A DNA stretch of 64,000 bases, from the NCBI GenBank assembly GCA_963669155.1, contig OZ022590.1, forward strand, positions 4,751,248-4,815,247, in the 5' to 3' direction. This DNA comes from Arbacia lixula. Taxonomy: Eukaryota; Echinodermata; Echinoidea; Arbacioida; Arbaciidae. Below are positions 1 through 12,751 of this stretch, piece after piece. A program made the position numbers and the translations under genes. Position 1 is the first letter of the stretch. Each line of letters begins with the position of its first letter. The notes under the pieces were generated by a model. That model did not search any database and was not told where the DNA came from. It saw nothing but the letters and a program-made list of their open reading frames with translations.

Positions 1-471
1 TATACTGTACTGTAGTTTTGTTTGGCAGAATTGATATGAAAATAACTTACCATGCATTAAATAAGATTATGTACAGAAGTTACACTAATTTTGCTTGGAA
101 ATGATGAATAAAGCTATTCTGAATGTTATTTTTGTGCCACTGCCCACAATTCGATTTAACCGTTTTTTTTTTTTTTTTTTTTAGGTAGTAGCAAAATGAT
201 CAATAGTTGAGCAATAAATTGGCAATTTCAGAGAGAAAATTTGTCATGAGAATAAATGATGTACAAATTAATGCATATATATATATTTCAACTATTTTAT
301 GTCAGTCAAAAACGTCTGTTCTTGTAGTTGTGCCAATTTGTTCGAAACCTCCCTCAAACCAACATGATCTATTGTTGAGTGGCATGTCTTCCGAAACCAT
401 TTTTTTTTTAAAGTGATCCAATCATATTTGTTGGGCAGTTTGTGACCATGTACATTTATGATTAATTTCAG
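1..471 (+). other. Intron of the Kolobok-like gene (gene 5' end lies outside the window)
   Basis: No coding exon is visible here. The stretch holds a T18 run near 165-182 and ends in a good acceptor (ATTTCAG, 465-471). The first exon in the window opens with two bases of a split codon, so at least one upstream coding exon, probably with a THAP or similar DNA-binding domain, lies before base 1. Confidence 0.6.
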
Positions 472-3400
472 GCACCCAAAAGAGTGTTCAAGTACGTGAC
501 ACAGGCTGTCAGGTGGAACACGATCTATCACTTCTAGTTTCTAGAGGGACCTCCTACGACCTTGCAGATTTGGAGGAAGTCGATCAACCAGAGGAACATG
601 AAGATGGAGATGTAGAACCAGAACCAGAACCAGAACCAGAGAGCGACACGAAAGAACCCTCCTCACCTGGTTATGAACCACCATCGTCATCATCTTCTTC
701 ATCATCATCAGACAAGGAGCATCTTCTTGACACACCGGAGAAACCTCGAAAAAGACGGTGAGTTTCTTCTTATGATTTTAAGGATCTAGTACTCCAAATT
801 CCCTTGGCACTGTCCACCAGTACTCTATATATCTATTTGTTGCTTGTTTGTTTGAGTCCCTATTTATGACTATTCATGAAGCATTGCTGTTTGCAGCTCC
901 TATTTATTTCATGTACTGCTCAAAAGGGCAAAATGTGGCTCAAAGAAAACAAAAACAATAGGAATAACAGGACTGAATGACTGATACTGATATAATGGGT
1001 TGTGCAGTAAATTAATGGTGGCTCAACAGGCTTACAATCACTTTCTGAACCTGACGCATCATGTTTGCTCTGCACATTTTCTAGATTGGGGACACCCTGG
1101 ATATTGTCAACATACGATTATTCTTCTTTGCAATGTATTGTTGGTATACCTTCATGTATGTGGTATAATGATAGTAAAGTATTTCTAAAATGATTATTTT
1201 TATGTCTTTCAAACATAGGAGAAAAGGTCAAAGCCCAAGGACTTCATGGGAGCCAAAACAGCGAAGTGTTCCTCCACATGTGGAGAGGAAGTATATAATC
1301 TTTGAATCCAAGCTACTGGAACTTTTGAGGATTTGCCCTTCCTGCTCCGGGATCGCCACGCTCCACAGGAGAGAGTTGGGAACTTTGCTTCAGGTGACGA
1401 GGGAGTGCCTTGCATGTTCAGCCAGCACGACAACATGGGAGAGCCAACCGTGGATCGGTTCTCTGCCTGCTGGCAACATTTTGTTGTCAGCAGCCATACT
1501 GTTTGCAGGTGGGAGCTGCCGAGAAACCCTTCGTGTCTTGGAGAGCTACAACATCACTACATTCTCGGAAAGGACGTTCTTTAGGCACCAAGATCAGATC
1601 CTCCACCCTGCAATCACGAAGCAATGGCAGCTGACCCAAGAAAGGATCATCCAAAGACTGGCTGACCAGGGACTTCCTCTCACTATTGGAGGGGATGGGA
1701 GAGCAGACAGCCCTGGCCACTCTGCAAAGTTTGGGGTGTACACTGCCGTAGAGCTGAACATCAACAAGATTGTGGACTTCCAGCTGGTTCAGGTAAGTTG
1801 TAGTTCCTGGTCCTTTGTATTTTTTTTTTGTTAATTGAGTGTCCGAAGTTATCATGCAAATTAATTTGTAGAAAGAGGTCATCTTGAAGTTAAAAAAATA
1901 AAATTTGATGATTATTACCTAACACTCACAAAAAAATGAACAAATTAAAATTTTTTTAAAAAAATCACTGCAATATTTGTGAGGAAATAAAAATAAAAAT
2001 CATGAGTATCGGTATGCATTGCATACACTATGCAAGGTACCTTTCAATAGTTTGATTTCTTTACCACCTGACATATTTTTATTCCATGTTTTTTAAATGA
2101 ATTATTCTGAAGGATTATCTATTTACAACATATGAGCTAAAAGTAGTATTATGTGAGTACTTGTTCATATGATGTAATGTGCAGTTTAATTTGTATCCTT
2201 TGTCATTATAGAGTAACGAGGTAAAGAGCTCCTATCACATGGAGTTGGAAGGCTACAAGCGAGTAACGAGCTACCTGTCTGGAAAGGGGTTGGTTATTAG
2301 GAAGGTGGTAACTGACAGGCACCGACAGCTTGCGAAGCACATCAGAGAGAAGACCCCAGACACCATCCACGTGTACGATGTGTGGCATGTAGCAAAAGGT
2401 GAGAAAATTGTTTGTTTTTATTTTGCGTATAAATTACATATACGATCATGCAAGTACATGAAATATAATTCAAAGGGAACGATTTCTCTATAGTCAATTA
2501 TTCCTAGAGATCCATAATGTTATATTGCTATGATATAAATTTTGCTTGTAAATTCATATGCTTACTACGAATAATAAAGAAAAATAATTTACTATTTTGT
2601 TCCAATATGTATTTTTATATCTTCCATACTGTATTTAGGCAAGCTATTAATGCTTTGGTCTCATTTCCTCTCTTATGTACGCCTGGAAATTTATCTTTGT
2701 ATGAGTTGAACATTGTGCTTACTCTTTGTTTTCCCCAGATAAAAGAATGAAAATAGTGTCATTTTCTTCTGACCTATACTCAGCAAGAATTTATTATCAA
2801 ATAAAGTTTTGTTATGTATTGCTCTTTTCATATTCATATTTATCAGGTGTTCGAAAGAAGGTACACGCCCTTGCCAAACAAAAAGGGTGTGAAGAGTTGC
2901 TTCATTGGGAGAAAAGCATCAATAACCACATGTACTGGGTGGCAGCAACATGCAAAGAGGAGGAGGATGCTCTCCGGGTGGCCAAGTGGAAGTCTCTGAT
3001 GAACCACATCCAAGGAATTCATCAAGGCCACTCGGAGACCTTTCCCAAGTGCCTTCATAAGGATGAGGCAGCTGAAGGTCGCCAGAAAAAGTGGCTCAAC
3101 GCAGGTAAATTTATCTAGATTGACATTGTATTTTCTTTTTTGTGCCTTCGTATTAATTTCACCACTCACAAAATTACATCCAGTTTCATGTAGCAGGGAG
3201 GTTGAAACTAGGAAACAGCACGTTCAGAAATTGTGCACAGGAAGTCAGGGCCAATAGTTTGTTACAATGAAAGCTGCTTATTTCATTCATAAATATTTCT
3301 TTTGTTAATACTCCTGAAAAAGGCTTTTTGAAATTAATCTTCTACCAAGAAATCTCTTAAAACTTGGTTGGATATCATCATACATGCAAATTGTTTGTCT

Positions 3401-5256
3401 CTATTTTAATTGATTTATTTTATTCTTTCATGGATGTTTTAATGTATTCTATGTTTCTAATTCTTTATGTCAGTTTGAAGGGATTACACAGCAAGCCTAA
3501 AAAGGGAAAATATGCATATCAAACCAAAAACCTCACCATTTGCTTTGTACAAAAAAAGTGACAAGGTCTTCTCTTTTTTGGAACATATCATTCATTTATA
3601 ATCTAGAATATTTAGTGCTGGGTTTTATTTTCTTCATTTTCAGAATTCAGGATGATATTTGCCTTTCCCAAGCTCATAACACTATGGTCAACATATTATA
3701 AACTATGACAGCTCAAAGTCAAGAGTGTTATATACTTCTTTTTCTTTGCCATATATTTATTCAGGCACGAAGGCCTGTGAGAAGCTGGATGACATCCTGA
3801 CCAATACGATGTTGGTGAATGATGTCAAGAAACTGTCAGGAGATAAGCAGACTTCGTCGCTGGAGGCCTTTCATAGTCTAGTCAACCATTATGCGCCCAA
3901 GCTTAAATCATACTCGTATGAAGGCATGACAAGCAGGTACAGTAAATGCACCATATTTTCTTTAGAAAGTGTAGCCTTAGCAGTGTGTATTTTATAATTT
4001 GTAGCATAAGAAATAGGCAAGGGAAAAAAATATCAGATTTAATTGGATTCAAACTGGGAGATTTAAAATGTCTTGTTTATTACTTTATAATTGATGCAAA
4101 TAAGATGCCTATTTTACTCATTTAAATTTTAAATGCATTAATTTTTATGATTTGTTTATGTTTCAGAAGTGTATATTGATGATAACAAGGCAAGTCAGGT
4201 TGAGAAAAACGTCTAAAAATCTTTTTAACAGTGTTTTGAAGTTATTTTGTAAAAGCAGTAATTGGACACAAATGCTTGTAGATTTATTACCCTATCAGTG
4301 ACTTTGCAATGTTGCGTGACCTTGCCATGCTGTGAACAACTTTGTGAAAATTGGTCTTTCAAGTTGCGGGGCATTTGTCAGAAAAGGGGCCTTGTGATGC
4401 CGTGGCAGGCATGCATTTTGTGAAGGGGTTGGGGGGTGCCAAACCCCTCCCTCATTTTGAGTAGGGCTAATTCAGTACACTCATTTTTATTCTTTGTTTT
4501 TGTTTCGTTTCAACCCAGGCTTTCACTTGCTGCGATGGATTACAATGAGAACAGCGATCGTAAGCAGGCCACAACAGTGAAGGGTGAGAAACGCTACAAG
4601 GTCAGCAAACCAAAGTTCAAGCCAGGGAAAGCATCTGTCAAAGCTGTGAAGGAAGCCAAGACCTTCTGTAAGTCCTACAATTATTGTTTTATTATTGTAC
4701 AAAATAATAGTTATATTGCCCTGTTCATGGCAGAATGAGAATAGTGTGGGCCCTAACCCTTCTGTAGGGTGGATGACACTGGATGTCATTTGATTGGTCC
4801 GCAGCAAGCCCAATAGCATTAGTTCTTATTAGCTATAATTACATTATAGACTATTATTATATCGCAGGTACATGTATACAGTATTCTTTTTTTACAAAAA
4901 GAAAGGAAAGTGGAATTGTAATGGTTGCATCATTGTGTCATAATCTTTATCATTGTCGTCTTCATCACATAGTTAAGTATCTCACTAGCTACATATCGCT
5001 ACGTCACAACATACAATACATGTAATGACATGGTCGGATTCTTACACCAATCTACATACCTGTATGTCTTTTTTTTTTTTTAATTGCAGCATACGTTGAT
5101 GATCTTATGACCGACATTTCAAGACTCAGCACAGACTTTCGCCCTCACTCACCAGAGCGGAAAGCTGCCCCCCCATCTTTGTGCAGTCAACATACATACC
5201 TTTCCAAGGAGGAACTGGTGCAGCAACACCGCAGTCGTTTTAATCTAGATGACTGA
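472..5256 (+). CDS. Kolobok-like DDE transposase or derived host gene, 5' partial, seven exons
   Basis: Exons are 472-757, 1219-1792, 2212-2398, 2847-3104, 3765-3936, 4519-4667 and 5090-5256. All junctions are GT-AG and keep one frame, giving 596 residues to a TGA. The first exon is acidic, with EP repeats and a Ser run. The core has a GGDGRADSPGHSAKFG motif (Asp codon 1694-1696), a VVTDRHRQ motif (Asp codon 2314-2316), then YDVWHVAKG, and SSLEAFHS (Glu codon 3863-3865). I read these as a D, D, E catalytic set for cutting and joining DNA. From memory this family is common in fish and marine invertebrates, often with an N-terminal THAP finger, and is classed as Kolobok, which targets TTAA. No frame break is seen, so it is either a live element or a domesticated gene. 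Six introns within the window are unusual for a compact transposon. The family name is inferred; the transposase-like nature is firmer. Confidence 0.75.
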
Positions 5257-8200
5257 ACATGGATTAATTGTCAGTGAATATTCATGTGGCATCTATGTAA
5301 CTGGAAACTGAGTTAGTTTACTGATCATCAAGGTTTCAGTGACTATTGGCTTATAGTTCTATTGAAGCATCCTGTGCCATATGTGGTAAATTAAATTGTG
5401 TTAAGGTCATGAGCAAATTTTGAAACGACAGCAGCAGTTATTTCTGATTATGCTGCCAAGTCTCCCTGATTTCGCAGGAGACTCCCTGAAAACAGACCAA
5501 TATTACTGCATTAGATTACATCGCATCACCCAATCTGCCTGATTATTGATCGATTATTGTCATTAGGCTGTATGCATTTATTAGACATCTCCCTGATTTC
5601 TGATGAAATTTCCCCAAATCTTCCTGATTGGCGAATTTCAATGTTGGTAGATCTGATGTTGATATTTTTGATGTGCTTGAAGATGTGTTGTGGAGAGGGG
5701 GCAGGCACAATTCAAATACTTAAGAATCTAATTTTGTGTAAATTTATACATGTATTAACTCAAACATACTTCTTAAACAAAGAAGGAATAAATAATTTTA
5801 TTAATCCTTGTTTTATGTTAACCATTTTGAAACAATTTGTTCAATGATATCTGAAGCACTGTCTAGTATGAGGAATAAGGGATTCCTTATATAAATGTGG
5901 TTAAAATGACCGAATTTGTGTAACATTTTCAGAACACAATAAACTGAGGTATATTTTCATGTATGAGACAGATCCAAGCGTTAAACCAGAACTGCTTTCA
6001 ACCAGAAGTGCCTTTACATGAAGTCTAAGAGCAAAATGATAGTTTGATACAGTGCAAAGCATTTGCTTCGGGCTATATTTTGTGTTAGATGTAGGGTTAG
6101 AGTTGTGATTGGGTTTGAAATTATGATTTTTTTGTCAGGTTTGGTATATTGTTACGAGTTCCTTTAGTGAAGAAATTGCCTGTGGAGGAAATGTTGACTG
6201 AAGTCTGAACCATGTCTCTCTGTTTATTATACATAATACAATGTACATGTAGTAAATTTCGGCCCCTAGAAATGGATTACTAGACCTGGCATAAATGTAT
6301 TGTATAGTATGTACTGTAATACTACAGGTGTTTTTTTTTGGTTTTTTTTTTTGGGGGGGGGGGTGGGGCGGTGTACTGTATATATTCATATTTCACTAGA
6401 AAAAGTTTAGTCGAGAGGAATTAGATGAGAGTAATCTGAAATGTTTCTCATGCTGTAGATACAATGTCCACCATTTCAGCTAGAAAAATATGAACAAGCT
6501 GACAAACACCTGTTGGTAGTCACATTTATTAATAAGGCAAGTACATGTACATAAAGAGTTAGAGACTCCAGCATGAGAACAAGTCTTGTATAAACATTTC
6601 GTTGATCTTTCTTTTTTTTTGTGGGGCCATCTTAACTCAGCTGCTAAATATCACTCTACTACAAATCATGTGGCAGTTATTATTTGTTATTTTGTATACT
6701 TTATGCAAATTTCTGCTGATTCTATGAGGAGGTATTTTTTGCCATTACCAGAACTCAAGATTATTTCTAACCATGTAATTTTGTTCTTCAGCAAATTTCA
6801 AAAGTAATGGAAGTTAGGAAGTGATCTACATCAACAAATTAACTAACATTTTAATAGCTTCTCAATCATCTACAGTGTACTTCCATTTTTTACCATGTCC
6901 TTCTGTGGTAGCAAGCACAAAGATTGTGAATATATTTGTGTGAACCATTATTTCATTGATAACAATTGTCAACTAATCATGACCAAGCATGCTTTATTTT
7001 ATAGGTATGTGACATGTTGGTGCTTCTCAAAGATGAGAGAAGAACTATTCATTTTGTAACCTTCAAAGCCAGCATTGTGTATATAAAACAAAATGTTGCG
7101 GTCAAGCTAAAAACTAAAGCATTATGTTTCTTTCTCTTTATGTGAGTATTGTTTATGTACATGTGTTGTATTTTTTAGGTAGAATAATTAATTTAGGAAC
7201 ATTCTTACAGCTCATTCAATTAAGTCATATGAGGCAGTACTGCTACATGTATTAGAAACTGCAAATTTAAACGAAGGAGTAGAGCTTTATGTTTACAAAA
7301 TGCTAACAAAGACATGAAATAAATGTTTTTGTCAGTATCAAAATTTGTCCTCCTACACATCAGCTAAAGTGAAAGCTTGCCATAGCAAGAGTTGGTATTC
7401 TTTACAACGAAGGTTCCACTGAAGTGCCTTCAATACATTACTTAGTGATTTTAATACTACAATGGCCTGGACACTCATCCACATTAAATGAGGGGAAAGT
7501 AGTTTGTCAGTTGTAATACCTTTATTTCCAGAAAACTGTTATACATATAATAATAAGCAGAGATAAAAGACACATTCCATGTACATGTACTGTGCATGGA
7601 TTCATCAATATATTAGAAATCACATACATGATATTATTTGAACTAGTTCTAGAAAAAGAAACACTGCACACTAATATGAATCATACAAGAGAATCAAATT
7701 AGTTGTCTCAAGCTCTCTTGAACAAATGAGAAAGGTGTCGAAATTCCGACCACAAAGCTACTAGTCTTTGTCAAGCAGTGAGACTGAGCGCTTCTGTGCT
7801 TGTGTTTCATTGCTTGATAAAGACTAGCAGCTTTGCGGTCGAAACATCAAAACCTCTCTTGTTTGCTTCACCGTGAGCCAACTGATTATTTGATTCTCTT
7901 ATATGATTCGTATTATTTCTTCCATCACAATCTACATCTTTCACAATATGAATCATGTTGCATTTACATGTACCAGTAAAAAACCTACCTCACCTTTCAC
8001 ATTAACTGAAAGGCAATTACACACCATATTGAACATGACATAAACAGAAGAAATGTATCTCTTAGGTACATTCCTAGATCTACCACTAACCCAACACCCC
8101 AGATGTCCATGAAGTGCAAGAATCTTTCAAATTCAATATGATTTGCTCTTTATTTTATTAATTACCTTCATATTTCTCACAATAAAATTAAATGCATGTT

Positions 8201-9189
8201 CATGTAGGACTGTACACAACGAAATTTGAATGAATGACTCTGTGTTCTTTGAATATTTTCCCTACAATTTCCACTAAGTGTGAAAGATAATTTTTTTTTT
8301 CCATATTCTTTAAGTTGAGTGATATTTGGTTGATTGAAGGTAGCCCATCCCTTTTGCAGACCTAATTCTGAAAGTTCCCTGACTTTGTCATCATTTGAGA
8401 GATAAAGTGGCTTTACAATAACCTCTTTCCCTGGAATCGACAAAGCATATTATTCGGTTTTGAGGAAATAATCTTCAATTATTGATCACGCTTTCTTTTT
8501 CTTGTACCACAAAAATAGTTGTAATTTCAAAAATCAACGGTCGGGAGTTAAAGTACATGTACATGTACTTGTAGTCTGACCTTACAATTTCACAGTTGGT
8601 ATACCAAAGATACATGCGAAATACATGTATACATGTTTGCAGATGTTTGTAAAAAGGACAGGCCATCTTTAAAGTCAGGTTAAAAGGACATGAAACCGTT
8701 AGACTTCCACTGAATAATGTGCAAATGCTAGACAATATTTATATATCAATACATGTACTTGTAATGAGTACAAGACAACTTTGTCTTAGGGGTCAATCAC
8801 CTGAAGTAAGTCAGCGACCTCTCGTCCAACCTGTTGCTCATCAATATCTTCATACATGTCAGGGATACTCCTCCACAACTTTCTTCATACCCATTAATTG
8901 ATGTGAGTAAATAAAAAAAAAAAAAATTAATTTGCCAACTATAAAACAAATAGTAAATATAAAATCATATCGGGTAATGTTAGTTACAGTGAAATTGCCC
9001 TGAAATATGCTATTGACTCTTACAGACCAAGGCTTTTGAATGTATAAGGATAGTCCCGCTGAAATTGAGAAGTATCACTTAATGATTTGAAATCAATTTT
9101 CACGAATGAAATAGATCTATGCCTGTCTCGATCAAATATTAAGTTATGACACATCAATGCATTGTTATCCTATCTACGTTTAGAAAAAT
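5257..9189. other. Intergenic region between convergent genes
   Basis: This is the 3' region of the Kolobok-like gene, with AATAAA-type words near 5787 and 5938. There is a T-rich/G-rich patch (6330-6370) and a fold-back element at 7672-7916. Several copies of a 'TCTCCCTGATTT'-like phrase lie at 5460-5640. The short open frames have no coding character and no splice partners that I can find. Confidence 0.5.
7672..7916. repeat. Fold-back (MITE-like) element
   Basis: The left arm (about 7672-7785, with AGAGAATCAAATTAG and CTAGTCTTTGTCAAGCA) is repeated in reverse complement in the right arm (about 7810-7916, with TTGCTTGATAAAGACTAG and TTTGATTCTCT). The arms are imperfect, so this is probably an old non-autonomous element. 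No clear target duplication was found. Confidence 0.7.
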
Positions 9190-11125
9190 CTATGCTTCCT
9201 CAAATCCTCTGTACACAGCAGAAGGAAAAGTTGTCCGTATCTGTGTTACTGCACAGGATGGTAGCGGGACACGTACAGATCGGCCAAGGAACCCCCAGCA
9301 CCATCTTGCAAGCTGCCGATACCCAACGTGTCTGTATTTCCTGTAGATAAAAGAAAATGAATGAAAAACACAAGTTATTAGAAAAACAAATTATCATCTA
9401 CAGTACATGTGACAGAGTAAACCATCAAAGTCAAGACACCCATCCCCAATTATCATTAACCTGGTATAATATAAATATCACTAAGTTCAAATTGTATCCC
9501 TATAAAATATCAATACCACACTGTTACATGTATATAATTACAATTTGAATGTAAAAGCATTCATGCTTGCACACTCAATTTGAGTGTTGTATGGTTCTTT
9601 CTTCACTGAGCCCATGGATTTGCAGACTGGCTCCTCTACTTGGATACTGAGCAGCATGACTCCCTCATAATTTATTGTACAGACAATAGAGAACAGGCTC
9701 TGAATAAACTTTAAACTATTTATAGGGTGCAACAACTCTTTGGCAAATTTTGACATAATTAAACTAGTAGAGCCCAATAACCTAACAATGAGCATAAGGG
9801 CATATCTTCATATCATTTGATTACACAAAATTCATACAACTGTACATGAAAAAAATTCTCACTCATTATCAGAGGCATCTCGCCTCACGTCTTGGCCATA
9901 CTGCTGACGGTATTGCAGATAGGCGGTGTCCAACACCCATCGGTCAAGGCAAACTGTATTAAAACCAGGATGGTCTGTAATACAGTCCAGCTCCGCTCCC
10001 TCGTAGGCATCCATGACTGCAACAACCTGGTCCATCTCCTTACAGCAGTACGACTCGACCACTCTGGGCATTGGGGTACATCCTCCACTGCATGAACACC
10101 TGCATCAATGATTATGTAAAAGAGTATTTTTTTAAAACAATTTCTACAGGTATCAACTACACCCAGTATTTACATGATGTAGAGGAGCAAACGTAGCACT
10201 AGTCACAAGGACGATATTCCCAACTTTGAAAATAGAGAGTAAACAAATGTAAAAGGAAAACATACATAAACTCGCTCAAGGCTGGCTCGACAAAATTTGG
10301 TGTACCTACGAGGTAGCAGAGCTGTAACTAGAAAAGACAAATTGTTACTTTTTATGTTTTATTGTTTTTGTTAGTTAGAGTCTAGATTAATGCTGTGGCC
10401 TATACCGGTATTTGAACTTTGTGAGCTGAAACACGCTGCCACATTGGCACTGTATAATGTCACTGAGCTGGGTTTTAATACTTTAAAATCTAACTTTACA
10501 CAATTAACAAACTAAGGACGTTTTTTTTATTCTCCACATGATATTACAAATAGAGTGGGAACGAACTCGGCCGTCGCAATCATACACCCATCGCCACGCA
10601 ATACGGGCGGCCTCGGCCGGTCGACTACAACACCGTAGCGGAGGCTAGCCTTCAGAGAGTGGGAGAAGTGCTGGCCTACACTCGTGTACCTAACCCCGGG
10701 ATTGCTCCTGCGAGCTGCGTGAGCGGGCTGGTCGCAGTAATCGTGTAGCCAAAGCGACGCACGCGAGTACATGCTACATGTACAGTTTGTTGATTATCTT
10801 TCTCCTAAAAAATACAGAGTATTGGATTGTGAATTAACAGCTAAAACATTTCATGTTATCCTCACCAATGATTATTTCCAAGCCTTCCATCAATGTCTTC
10901 TCGATGAAAGCGAGCGGCAGCATCACCATCCTCTTCTTCTTCCGCACGACGCTCAGGCTCGAATTGGTATGGCAATATGCCAGGGGCTGGGCCAGGCGCA
11001 GCAGCCGGTAGCGGTATTTCACGATCTTCTTCTTCTCCTTCCTCATTAAAATCATCAATTTCTCCTTCAGAATCAGACGCTGCATACCGCTCTTCCTCGT
11101 TGTCGCTGTCTAGCAAATCATCCAT
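9190..11125 (-). CDS. Stand-alone P2X7-type C-terminal zinc-domain protein, three exons
   Basis: Exons on the minus strand are 11125-10866, 10087-9863 and 9340-9190. They total 636 nt (211 residues plus stop), in frame across two GT-AG introns. Residues 1-80 are acidic and low in complexity, then an ILPYQFEPE motif. The rest has a Cys-rich core: GGCTPMP (Cys90), YCCKE (Cys101/102), CITDHPGF, CLDRWVLDTAYLQYRQQYG, then KYRHVGYRQLARWCWG and LPSCAV. This is the zinc-binding 'ballast' domain that vertebrate P2X7 channels carry at the C-terminus. There is no channel or membrane segment here. Stand-alone copies are numerous in fish, amphioxus and other invertebrates and are often annotated 'P2X purinoceptor 7-like'; their job is unknown. 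The ATG at 11125 was chosen because the MDD start fits the family; an upstream in-frame ATG at 11191 is possible. The splice between exons 1 and 2 may miss a residue or two of the usual W-C-x-C motif. Confidence 0.85.
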
Positions 11126-11252
11126 CTTGATTTGATCTCTCTTGAACAGTAACTCACATGGAACAAACGCTAAGCTCACACGTGAAAACACATGAAAAGC
11201 ACACGTTTGTGTACGTTCACGCTCACTGCGCCTTTGCCTTGTGTTCCCATGA

Positions 11253-11274
11253 TGACGTCACGGTGATGACGTCA
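11253..11274. promoter_or_regulatory. Two CRE octamers upstream of the P2X7-like gene
   Basis: Perfect TGACGTCA palindromes lie at 11253-11260 and 11267-11274, 14 bp apart and about 130-150 bp upstream of the chosen start codon. TGACGTCA is the consensus site for CREB/ATF bZIP factors. The spacing puts both on one face of the helix only approximately. Function is inferred. The same octamer also occurs inside repeat-related DNA in this window (15355-15362 and near 25560), so a transposon origin is possible. Confidence 0.5.
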
Positions 11275-12239
11275 TCGGCAACCGGTATTGTCAACAATTT
11301 TAGTGGGCGTTCCCAAATCTTAATGATTTTCCCATTTTGTGTTAAACTGAATCGATATTGCGGGAAATGATTATCATTTTCGAATTCACCATGAAAAACT
11401 ACATAAAATAAGTGCTTATATGTTTTTGGTGTCAGGGGACCTTTAATGACAAGAAATTGGAAAGCACTTTAAAATGATTACAATAATAATTCACATTTCA
11501 TTTGATCAGGGAAACTTAACCCAGGTTGAATTTGCATCTGAATTACAATGAAACAAGCACTATTTTGTCCATTTGGAGCTAAAAAGCCCCAAGCTATTGA
11601 TATTGCATAATGAGACCTGTACAGGTTGTTGTTGTACAGTATGTGGCAAAATGGCACACTCAGAAAGATATTTTCTTAAGTGATTTCAATCTAATGAAGG
11701 CACACCTAGCTGAAAGCATGCTATTTTCAACAGTAAGCACTCTATTTTGATATCTAGCTCGAAGATTTTCTTACAAAATAGTGCTCTATTATGTCAAATT
11801 GGTCTGATGAAGACGCAAACAGTGCGCTATATTTTGATACCCAGCTCAAGATTTCCTGACCAAATAAAACGTCATTATGCCAAATTGGTCTGATGAAGAC
11901 TCAAGAAGCGTGTTATTTTTAAACTTCAGTCTACTGAAGTGAGCCTTTTCCTCTTTCTACGTCATTGGTGCACAAATACAACACACAAAATCTATAGAGC
12001 AGTGGTTGGTTGCACACACAGGGTTAATCCTTTCAGTGCCAATAGGTACTGATGTGTATCAAAGTCAATGGGGTTTTCCTGGCTCGGTAAAGAGAGAGTT
12101 AATTGCTGAGTTTATTTGCAGTATTCAATAGATGAAGATGCAGATATATTTAACTCTTGCAGTGCCATGTTGGTACTTTTTTATCACCAGTAGTGCATAC
12201 AAATTCCACAGAGGAGTATTTTGTCTGGCACAGAAAGGG
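11275..12239. other. Gene-free stretch with a possible transposon end
   Basis: No gene is seen. At 11433-11446 the sequence CAGGGGACCTTTAA resembles the end of a TTAA-type element facing the P2X7-like gene. The rest holds diverged 'GGTCTGATGAAGAC' phrases repeated near 11810 and 11890. Confidence 0.4.
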
Positions 12240-12751
12240 TTAAAGAGAAAGACCGCCCTGAAGTTAAGCTGGTTTTAATAATTAAGCAGAATGATAAAAA
12301 AAAAACATATCAGTGAAGGTTTGATGAAAATCTGTCAAAGGATACAAAAGTTATGATTTTCTTAAGTTTTCATTTTCTTACATCATGTGCAAGGTGCTCT
12401 CCCATATATGTTGTCTGCTGTATCATTCCATAAATTGCTCTTTTTCTGTTTTTGATGATGGAATAAATCTTTTTCATAGAGGCATGTGTATGAAAATGTA
12501 TTTCTAGTGATGTAAAGTGATATATATCCTTTTTGAGAAAATTGCCATTTTAAAAATATTTGGCACACAACATATGGGAAAGCATCTCGCACATGGCATT
12601 ACAAAATCAAAATGTAAAAAAAAAACTTTCTGATCCTTTGACAGATTTTCATCAAACCTTCACTTATATGTTTCTTCCATGTTTCTGCTTAAAATTATTA
12701 AAACCAACTAAACTTCAGGGCGGACTTTCCCTTTGCGGACTTTCCCTTTAA
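12240..12751. repeat. TTAA-flanked fold-back MITE
   Basis: TTAA occurs at both ends (12240-12243 and 12748-12751). The left arm (ACCGCCCTGAAGTTAAGC, CAGTGAAGGTTTGATGAAAA) recurs reverse-complemented in the right arm (TTTTCATCAAACCTTCACT, AACTTCAGGGCGG). TTAA duplication is typical of Kolobok and piggyBac. No coding capacity, so it must be moved in trans. Confidence 0.8.
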
